Source of the DNA: Monocercomonoides exilis
Taxonomy: Eukaryota > Preaxostyla > Oxymonadida > Polymastigidae
Reading direction: 5' to 3'
NCBI GenBank assembly: GCA_001643675.2
Contig: LSRY02000008.1
Span: 1,189,501-1,253,500, forward strand
Length of the DNA: 64,000 bases
The stretch's first letter is position 1. The number at the start of each line of letters is the position of its first letter. A program made the translations under genes and the position numbers. Of the stretch, positions 52,427 to 62,300 are shown in pieces. The notes under the pieces are model-generated. The model was not told where the DNA came from, did no database searches, and worked only from the letters and a program-made list of their open reading frames with translations.

Positions 52427-52868
52427 ACAAAAAGGAGAAAGAGAAGAAGAAGAAGAAGAAGAAATATGATTTTGTTTCGAATTTCTGTATTTTTCTTGAA
52501 GCGAAGCATAGGAAGGTTGTTTTGAGGAGGAGGAAGAAGAAGAAGAAGAAGAAGAAGAAGAAGAAGGAGAAGAAGAAATTGAAGAAAAAGGGTGAGGATG
52601 AGGAGGTGTATTAATAGAAGAAGAAGAAGAAGAAGAAGAATTTGAAGAAGGAGAAAGAGGAGAAGAAGAATTAGAAGAGGAGGATGAAGAAGAAGAATTA
52701 AATGGAGAAGAAGAAGAAGAAAGAGAAGAAGAAGAAGAAGAAGAATTAGAAAGAGAAGATTGAGCTAAGAGACGCAAATTGTGAATGCCAGCATATGAAT
52801 GAATGGCTGGGTGAGAAATGTTCATTGGAGAAGAAGAAGAAGAAGAAGGGGAAGAAGAAGGAGAAGGA

Positions 52869-52900
<32 letters not shown>

Positions 52901-55900
52901 AGAGGAGGAAGGAGAAAGAGAAGAAGAATTTGTTTGAGAAGGAGAAAGAGAAGAAGAGGAAGAAGAGGAAGAAGAAGAAATATTAAGAGGAGAAGAAGAA
53001 GTTATTTGAGAAGGAGAAGAAGACAAAGACATATGAAGTGAATCTTGATTCGTATTATTGATTGAAGTGATAGAAGAAGAAGAAGAAGAAGAAGAAGAAG
53101 AAGAAGAATTTAACGGAGAAAGAGAAGAAGAGGGAGAAAGAGAAAGAGAAGAAGAGGAGGAAGAAGAATTTAATGGAGAAAGAGAAGAAGAAGAGGAAGA
53201 AGAAGAAGCAAGATTTTTAGCAGAAGCCATCTGTTGCTTCAACAAATCGATGCGAAGAGGCGAAAATTTGAACGATTCCTTGTTCTCTATGGAATTATAT
53301 GGAAGATTATTGCTTTTATTATCATTTTTATTTTCTTCTTTGTTTTCTTCTTCTTCTTCTTCTCTTTCTCTTTCTCTTTCTCCTTCTCTTTCTCTTTCTC
53401 TTTCTCTTTCTCCTTCTTTTTCTTTATCATTTTGATCTTTTTCTCTATCTTTTTCTCCATCTCCATCTTCTTTCTTCTTCTTCTTCTCTTTCTCTTTCTT
53501 TTCTTCTTTCTCTTTCTCTTTCATTGCATTTTCTATCAATTTCTTTTTATTTCTCTTTGTCTTCTTCTTCTGATTGGAAGAAGAAGAAGAAGAAGAAGAA
53601 GAAGATGATGATGATGAATTCACAGAAATATTCATTGATTGCTCTATTGGATGAAGAGAAAGAGAAGAAGAAGAAGGAGAAAAAGAAGGAGAAGAAGAAA
53701 TTAATGAAGAAGAAGAAGAAGAAGGAGAGGAAGAAGAAACAGATGAAGAATTTACAGAAGAAGATGAAATTTGAGAAGGAAAAGAGGAGGAGGAAGAAGA
53801 AGAATTTTCATTAAAATCAGAAGAAGAAGAAGAAACAAACGAAGAAGAAACAAACGAAGAAGAAGAAGAAGGAGGAGGAGGAGAAAGAAGAGGAGGAGGG
53901 GTGGGAGAGATAGAGAGGGAGATATCAGAAGCCAATGTTTGACTCCGATTTCTATTGGGAATATCAAAAGAAAGAGAAGAAGAAGAAGAAGAAGAAGAAG
54001 AAAGAGAAGAAGAATTTAAAGGAGAAAGAGAAGAAGAAGAAGAATTTAATGATAAAGAAGAAGGAGGAGGAGGAGAAAGAGAAAGAGAAGAAGAAGAGGA
54101 GGAAGAGGAAGAAGAAGAAGGAGAAGAGGAAGAATTTGAAGAAGAAGAAGAAGAAAGAGAAGACAAAGTGGAAGAAAACAAATCATTATCAGAAGAGAAA
54201 GAAAGAGATGAAAGAGAAGAAGAAGAAGAAGGTGATGAAGAAGAAGAAGAATTAATAGAAGAAATGGAAGAAAGAGAAGAAGAAGAAGAAGAAGCAGGGG
54301 GAAGAGGAAGAGGAAGGGGAAGAGAAGAAGATAATGAAGAAGGTGAAGAAGGAGAAGGAGAAAGAAAAAGAGAAGAAGAAGAAGAAGAAGAAGGAGAAGA
54401 ACTGAAATGGTGGTGATTTTGACATGGATGAGGTGGAGTTGAAAGAAGATTATCATTTTGAAGAGGAAGAGGAAGAGGAAGAGGAAGAGGAAGATGTTGA
54501 TGATGAGGAGAAGAAGAAGGAGAAGAAGAAGGAGAAGAAGAAGGAGAAGAAGAAGGAGAAGAGGAAAGAGAAGAAGAATTTGAAATGAATGATGGTGAAT
54601 TTGACATGGAAGAAGAAGAAGAAGAAGAAGAAGAAGGAGAAGAAGAAGAAGAAGAATTCAATGAAATTCCCCCTTCACCCAACATATTCATTGAATTGGA
54701 TCTTTTATGCATTTCTTTTCCTTCTTTTCCTTCTCTTCCTTCTCTTTCTCTTCCTCCTTTCTTCTTCTTCTTCTTTGCATTAACATTTGATTTCTTTGTT
54801 TGAACTTCTTCTCTTTCTCCTCCTCCTCCTTCTTCTTTTGTCAATTTTACATGTTTCATGTCATTTTGATTTGACATGTCTGTTTTCAACTGAGTTGCGG
54901 AATTATCTCCGGAAAAAATGGAACGGCCCCGAACGGGGGAATTTATTTTTGGTGAATTTTTTATTTTTGAATTATTTGAAGAAGAGGAAGAAGAAGAAGA
55001 AGAACGAGAAGGAGAAAGAGAGGAAGAAGAAGAGGAAGAAGAACGAGAAGGAGAAATTGAAATGTTCAAGTTATTTGGAGAACAAGCTTCAGTGAAGATT
55101 GGAAGATTATGCAGAAGTTGACCTTGTTGAGAAGAAGAAGAAGAAGAAGAAGAAGAATAAAAAGAAGAAGAATTTGAAAAACATATTTCTTTTTCTTCTC
55201 TTTCTTCTTCTTCTCTTTCTCTTCCTCTTCTTTCTTCTTCTTCTCTTTCTCTTCCTCTTCCTCCTCTTCCCCCCTTTCCCTTTCCTTTTCTCTTTCTCTT
55301 TCCTTCTCTAATAATCCTTCTCGCTAATTCATTCATCATCTTCTTCAGTATCAGTTTCTCTTTCATTTCCTGAAGAAGAACCGAATCTCTGTCTATTTCA
55401 TATAGTTTGAGTGCTACTTCTGCTGGAATAAGAGAAGGATCTAATGGTGATGATGAAAGAGAAGAAGAAGAAGAAGAAGAAGAAGAAAGAGAAGAAGAAT
55501 TAAATGAAGAAGAATTTTGAGGAGAAAGAGAAGAAGAAGGAAAAGAAGAAGTAGGAAAAGAAGAAGAGGAAGAAGGAAGAGGGGAAGAAAAAGGAGAAAG
55601 AGAAGAATTCAGAGAAGAAGAAAGAAGATGAGATGTTGATTTAACTGAATTTTGAGAAATGTCTGTGATTTCCATATGATTTTCATTATTTTCTTTCTTC
55701 TTATTCTTCTTCTCATTAACATCATCATTTTCTTCTTCTTCTCTTTCTTCTTTCTGTTTTTCTTCTTCTTCTTTCTCTTTCTCTTCTTCTTCTTCTCTTT
55801 CTCCCTCTTCTTCTTCTTCTTCTTCCTTCTCTTTCTTTTTCTCTATTTTATTCTTCTCCACCACATAATTGATCGAAGCAATAAGTTCATTGCGATATTT

Positions 55901-56936
55901 CTTGTTTTCCTCAATAAGTTCATCTATTTGAGAGAGAGAAAGAGAAGAAGAAGAAGAAGAAGAAGAAGAAGAAGAAGAAGAAATAAACGAAGAAGAAGAA
56001 TTAAATGAAGAAGAAGAAGAATTTAATGGAGAAGGAAGAGGAGAAGAGGAAACAAATGAAGAAGAAGGAGAAGAAAAATTTATTTGAGAAGGAAAAGGAG
56101 AAGAAGAAGAAGATGGAGAAGAGGAAAACAATTGAGACGAATTCAATGGAGAAGAAGAAGAAGAAGAAGAAGAAGAAGAAGAAGAAGAAGAAGAAGAAGA
56201 AGAAGAAAGAGAAGAAGAAGATGAAGAAAGAGAAGAAGAAGAAGAATTAAATGAAGAATAATCATTAATTGGTGTCGATAAAATATCACGAGAAGAAGGA
56301 GAAAGAGAAGAAGAAGAATAAGAATTTAATGGAGAAGAAGGAAAAGGAGAAAGAGAAGAAGAATTAAATGAAGAAGGAGGAGGAGGAGAAGAAGAAGAGG
56401 AAGACGCAGAAGAAGAAGAAGAAGAATGAACAACTTTAGAAAGAAGAGAAGAAAACAAAATATTATTATTATTATTATTATTAAATAGATGATGATGATG
56501 ATGAGGAGGAGGAGGAAGAGGAGAAGAAGAAGAAGAAGAAGGAGGAGGAGGAGGAGGGGTATAAAATTGATTAAATGAAGAATTAGACTGAGAAAGAGAA
56601 GAAGAAGAAGAAGAAGAAGAAAGAGAAAGAGAAGAAGAAGAATTAATTTCTTCTTTCCTTTCCTTTTCTTTTCCTTTAACATCTTCTTCTTTCTCTTTCA
56701 AAATTTCTTCTTCTTCTTCTTCTTCTCTTTCTCTTTCTCCCTTTTTCTCTTTCTCTTTCTCCTCTTCTTTCTCTTTCTCCTTCTTCTTCATTGAAATATC
56801 AATTTTTGGTGTGTTTATCACTGAAACTAATGTGTCTACTAATATTCGATCTATTTCTTCTTCTTCTCTTTCTTCTTCTTCTTCTTCTTCTTCTTTTATT
56901 TCTTCTTCTCTTTCTCTTTCTTCTTTCTCTTCCTCT

Positions 56937-56974
<38 letters not shown>

Positions 56975-59309
56975 AATTGATTGTAAATTATTTATTTTTA
57001 TTCCTCCTCTAAAAAGAGAAGAAGAAGAAAGAGAAGAAGAAGAAGAAGAATCATTTTCTCTGTATAATTTCTTCTTCTTCTTTGTCATTTTCTTCTTCTT
57101 CCTCTTCTCCTTCTCTTCATGTTCCTTCTCTTTCTTCTTCTCTTCTTCTTCTCTTCCTCTTTCTCCTTCTCTTTCTCTTCTTTCTCCTTCCCTTCTTTCT
57201 CTTTCTCTTTCTCTTTCTCCCTCTCCCTCTCCCTCTCCCTCTCCTTCTTCCCCTTCTTCTTCTCCTTCCTCTTCTGTCTTCACCAACAGCCTCACTGTGT
57301 CTTCATCAGCTTCTATTCCATCCACCTCCTTCGCCAATATCTTCAACAAAACCCCTTCTTCTTCCCCAAAAAAGAAAGAAGATGGCAGCTTTAACCCGAA
57401 GTACCTCACCATCGCATTTATCTGCATTTTGCTTAAGCTCACTTCCCTTTTTAATTCTTCTATGATTTCTTTGTAATGCGAAACATGCTGCGAAATCGTT
57501 ATTTTGTTGATTTTAACCTCCGTTTTTTGGATATTTTTCGCTCTGGCTGCATATTTCAGTGTGTTTTGGACTTCTTCATAGCACAAAGCAGATGAAGAAA
57601 CGGTCGCAATCATTACAGTTTTCGTGTTTCCGCCCAAGGAATCTTTCAAAAGACGTGTTAATTTGCTGTCTCGATAGGGTATGAATGAAGTAGAAGAAGA
57701 AGAAGAGGAAGAGGAGGAGGAGGAAGAAGAAGGATAAGCAGAAGAAGGACGAGAAAGAGAAGAAGAAGAAGAAGAAAATGATGATGATGAAGAAGCAGGC
57801 GATGTCATAGGCCTTCCTCCTCCTCTTTGTCCTCTTTCTCCTCCTCCTCTTCCCGTTCCTAACCCTCCTCTTCTTCCTTCTCCTTCTCCTTCTCTTTCAT
57901 TCTTCTTCTTCTTCTTCTTCTTCTCGTTCTGCAAGCTCTGTGCCGCCAACGCATTTATGCAGTTCCCCAGCGCCAACAGCGACTTGTTAATGTTTGCCCC
58001 TTCCAACATCCGCATCCCTTTGTTCGTAGTGCCCTCGGCTCTTTCGGAACCCGCTAAATCAATCATGTTCAGCTTCCCCATCAAAACATCTTCAATCACA
58101 TCCCGTTTCTTCAACCTTGACTGGACCCTTATCGTCAGCACAGCGTGCGAACGAGAAGAAACCACATTTCTGTCTGTCGAAGCCATCTTCCTTCGCATAT
58201 TCCCTTCTTTGATAATCCTGTGGATTTGCTCGACGTTTTCCACTTCAACTTCTGTTACGCCGCTGATAAACACACCTCCATTCGGATCTTCGCGAATATC
58301 CAAGGAAGGCGATTGCTGGCTCCACATTTGACTGAGATGCGAGGGGGAGAAGGGGAGAGAAGAAGAAGAAGGAGAGGAGGAAGAGGAGGAAGAAGAGGAG
58401 GAGGAGGAGGAAGAAGAAGAAACAAAAAATTCATCAGCAGGGATAACAACAGGCTGAAGAGGGGTATGAACATTCCGTGTGGGGACAAAGCTATGAGGAG
58501 AACGCTTTGCAAAGGGATCATTGAAGAAAGATGAAGGATCATTGGAAGACTTGCCAAGCTGATAGGAATTTGAGTCTGGAACACGTGATGTTGAGGCAGA
58601 GCGCAAAGATAATGGGGCAGAAGAAGGCCTTCGAAGAAGATCTTTCACTTGCTCGTTGTATATTTCGATGAAGCTCACGGACACGATATACGACCTGTTG
58701 GACACATCTTCGTTTATGTGCTCAAATATTTGCTCAGATGCATATGTATACAGTCCCTTAACATCCTTCGCAATCCCTGAAAGCAAAGAACCCATCATCG
58801 TGTAGGTTTTTCCAGAACCAGTCATTCCGTAACAAAAACATGTTGCATTGTACCCTTCCAATGTTCGTTTTACAAGTGGAGCAGTTGTTACCCGATAGAC
58901 CTGATGAATTTTATATTAAATAGAAAAATAATGTCCCAAAAAAAATCGAAAATTTTGTGAAATTTTAATTAAAATTTTTGAATAAAAAAATTTAATGAAT
59001 ATAGAAAATAAAATAACAAACATCAATATTCGTTGCATTTTCATCAAAAGCAGCATCAAAGGCATATGATTTTTCATGTCTCACACGCTCAACTTTTGAA
59101 TCTGCTCCTTCGTTTGGGTCAAGTAAAAAAACAACATTATCCTGAATTCGTAGAATTGTCGGGTTTCTGAATTTCGCCTGTGCTTTTATTTCTTTTTCAA
59201 ACAAAGGACGACTCCTGACGACAACTCCAATGGAACCATCTATTTCTAGAACTTTTTTCTCTTCTTCCGCATAGCCTTGTTTGGAATCAGTTGATTCTTG
59301 TTGATCCAT
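49943..59309 (-). CDS. Kinesin-8-like motor protein with giant poly-Ser regions (2 exons)
   Basis: Microtubule motor. Exon 1 is 59309-59022 (ATG, MDQQESTDSK); exon 2 is 58900-49943. The joined product is about 3081 residues. Motor motifs in order: SIGVVVRSRPL, YAFDAAFDENATN, P-loop YGMTGSGKTYTM (about 121-131), VSFIEIYNEQVKDLL, LDIREDPNGG, switch I VVSSRSHAV (about 347), switch II DLAGSERAEG (about 380), MRMLEGANINKSLLALGNCI, YRDSKLTRLLKDSLGGNTKT and the neck-like ISQHVSHYKEIIEELKREV. The last two stretches favour kinesin-8 (Kip3/KIF18), an inference from pattern. Long inserts split the motor before LDIRED (about 190-295) and in loop 12 before YRDSKLT (about 420-505, Lys run then Gly/Ser). 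About 2400 residues of Ser homopolymers with Glu/Lys-rich coiled segments follow. The conserved C-terminus is MLMLHKKWDNERVEKLSKLL. Kinesin-8 proteins are usually under 1500 residues. Confidence 0.88.
49975..58450 (-). repeat. Serine-codon microsatellite field in the kinesin gene
   Basis: Dozens of (TCT/TCC/TCA)n tracts on the coding strand, seen as (GAA/GAG)n on the + strand. They are interrupted by N, P and L codons and by Glu/Lys-rich segments. Mixed TCN use shows the tracts are not pure slippage products. Only the conserved motor blocks and the C-terminus are free of them. Confidence 0.9.
58901..59021 (-). other. Intron of the kinesin gene (121 bp)
   Basis: Donor ATTGAT|GTTTGTTATT and acceptor AAATTCATCAG|GTCTATCGG. 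Removal is phase 0 and joins DENATNID to VYRVTTAPLVKRTLEGYN, restoring the kinesin motor core. Confidence 0.9.
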
Positions 59310-59396
59310 CGGAAGAATGACGCAGAATGACTGCGTAAAGTTCAACAGATTTACCCGTAACTTCTATTTTTATAAACCTTAATTAAATAATTTCTG
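59310..59396. promoter_or_regulatory. 87-bp divergent promoter between the kinesin gene and vps41
   Basis: Only 87 bp separate the two ATG codons. It contains ATTTTTATAAACCTTAATTA, an AT-rich element upstream of vps41, and an imperfect GACGCAGAATGACTGCGTAA inverted motif near the kinesin side. Both transcripts must start within this interval or have very short leaders. No individual site is proven. Confidence 0.6.
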
Positions 59397-62300
59397 ATGC
59401 AAAATCTTCCAGAAAATGAAACTGAAGAAGATGCTGAGGAAATTGAACCGTTGTTAAAATATAATTTTTATCCATTATCATTTTTCGTTGATCCGCGTTC
59501 GCGGGCTACATGCATTTACTTCAATCAAGGATTGACTGTTATAGGATCTTCTGATGGCTTTGTTTATTGGATAAATCGACAAAATGTCAAGATAAGACAA
59601 GCAAGAGTGAGCACAGATCCTATTAATGATGTTACAATATCAGATGATTTGCATGTTGGAGTTGCAACGCAAGATGGACAAGTGATTGTTCTGCATCACA
59701 CAGAAGATAATGCAATCATAAAGCATCAATTTCAACGTCCAATGATAGCCGTTGCGCTTCATCCAAATTTTAAATCTAAGAAAGAGCTTTTTTGCGGTGG
59801 AATGGAACAGAAGCTTCTTCTCGTTTCAAAAGGTTTATTTAAAACAAGCGTTAAAGAAATTGCAAGCATGGAAGGAGAAATTATGAATATTAAATGGAAT
59901 GGAAGATACATTGCATGGGCTAATTCTACAGGTGTTCGAGTTTATGATTATGAGAAACAAGGCGTCATTGCAAAACTTGGAATGTTCAGACCTGAGCAAA
60001 AAATGTGGACCAAAATATATCCTTTCAGTTTGAGCTGGTATGGTTCAGATACACTGCTAATTGCGTGCGCAAACAGAATCGTCGTGTACCGAGTGTTTGA
60101 AAACCCAGACGAGCACCAACGATTAGCCACTGTACTTCACCAAATTGATCAACTTGATTTTATTGTGTGTGGGATCACACCACTTGTTAATAACAGCGTT
60201 GCCATTTTGTGTCTCTTTGAGCCCGAAACGCCTCAAACGCCCTTCGATCCCCCCGAATTGCGAGTCGTTCAGTTAGATCAGCTGCCTCAAGGAGCAGTTA
60301 CATTAGACCAGTTATTGGCAGCGGAAAAGGCGTGTGATCAATTAGCATTGGAAGGGACACAGAATTTTGGACCGAGGGATTATAAGCTGGTGAATGGGGT
60401 GGTTATGATGATGATGAATGCAAATACGACGATGAATACGAATGTGAATGAAAGAGAAAATAGAGGAGAAAATAGAGGAGAAACGGGAGGAGGAGGAGAA
60501 AGAAGTGGAGGAGGAGGAGGAGGAGGAGGAGGAGAAAGAGGTAATAATAATAATAATTCGAATGTTAATTCATTTCAGTCTTCTTCTTCTTCTTCTTCTT
60601 CTTCTAATTCTAATTCTTCTTCTTTAAACAATTCATTGTCTTCATCTTCTTCTTCTTCTTCTTCTCCATTTCAATCTAATTCTTCCTCTTCCTCTTCCTC
60701 TTATTCTTCTTCTTCACCTCAATCATCATCTTCTCCTTCCCCTCTTCCTTCTTCTCTTTCTTCTTCTTCTTCTTCTTCTTCTCCCTCCTCCTCTTCTCCC
60801 CCTTCTTCTTCTCCTCCTTCTCCTCTCCCCATCATGACCCTCTTCATCCTCTCACCGCACATGCGCCTCTCTGCCCAGCAGATCAACACAGACGACCACC
60901 TCCTCTGGCTCATTTCCCGCAGAAGATTCAAAGAAGCGCTAAAAGAAGCAACTTTAGCCAATGAAAAGTACCCTGGTCTGTTGAAAAATGTGAACATTGA
61001 AGAAATTATAGCGGCTTATCTGCAGTTTGCAATGCAGACGAAGCAGTTTGATGTTGCTATTCATTTAGCCACGGCACACAAACATCATTTTTACATTCGG
61101 AGAAATATCCCATTATTTCAGTCCCTCATCCGGCATCTTATCTCCGCGGAGAAACTCGAGGCCCTCGGAGAAATACCGCTGGACGAGCCGAGGTTGAGCA
61201 AGGAAACATACGCAGCCGTGTTAAATTACTATTTCTCGCATTCTCCAGTCAGATTTGACAAGGAAGTGACAAGAATTCCGACTGAATATTTTGATGTTTC
61301 GCTTGTGGTGAGGCAGATAACAGCAGGAGAAGAGCTTAAAAGGGAAGTGGAGGATGTGGTGAGGGAAGGGCAGAGGTTGGTGGGGTTGATAGAGAGAGAA
61401 AAAGAGAAGGAGAAAGAGAAAGAAAGGGAGAAAGAGAAAGAGAAAGAAAGCGAAATGAATAAAATGATTAATAATAATAATAATAATAAATATACTTCTT
61501 CTTCTTCTTCTTCTTCTTCTTATCCATACCAATATCAATATCAATCAAATTCATCATCATCATCATCCTCTTCTCTTTCTTCTTCTTCTCTTTCTTCTTC
61601 TTCTCTTTCTTCTTCTTCTTCTTCTCCTTCTTCTCTTTCTCCTTCTTCTCTTTCTCCTTCTTCTCTTTCTCCTTCTTCTCTTTCTCACCAGTTAATTTCC
61701 CTCTTTCTCCGCCTTCGCTCCACAAACATAGGAAATGATGAAAAGCACACGATTTTTGGCCGAAGTGTCAGCAAATTTGGAAGAATCCTGGCAAAAACAA
61801 AGGATTTCATTGAAATCCAGCTGAAAAAGATGGACGAGCTGATGAAAGGGAGGCTGGAGGAGATGCAAGAGAAAGAAGAAGAGGAGAAGGAAGAGAAAGA
61901 GAAAGAGAAGGAGGTTGATGATGAGAAAGAGAAAGATACAGATAATTCTAAAAATTCACTTCAAAATAATACTTCTTCTTCTTCTTCCTCTTCTTCTAAT
62001 TTAAATTCTTTTTCTCCTTCTTCTTCCTCTCCTTCTTCTCCTTCTTCCTCTTCTTCTTCTTCTTCTTCTCTTTCTTCTTCTTCTTCTTCCTCTTCTTCTT
62101 CTTCTCCTTCTTCCTCTTCTCCTTCTCCTTCTCCTTCTTCTTCTTCTTCTTCTTCTTTTTCTTCTTCCTCTTCTTCTTCTTCTCCCTGTGTCTTCTGTGG
62201 CGACTTGAGCGAGTCTGAGTTCCATTTCATTCGAGATCAGATAGCCAAAGGCGCTTATGGTGGCATACCTTTCTCTAATTCTTCTTCTTCTTCTTCTTCT

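Noticed and set aside
49975-57100. Many long + strand open frames coding poly-Glu/Lys/Arg or poly-Leu/Phe
   Set aside because: They are antisense or off-frame readings of the serine-codon tracts of the kinesin gene and have no conserved motif.
61221-62230. Minus-strand Glu- and Lys-rich open frames over vps41
   Set aside because: Shadows of Ser tracts in the vps41 frame.
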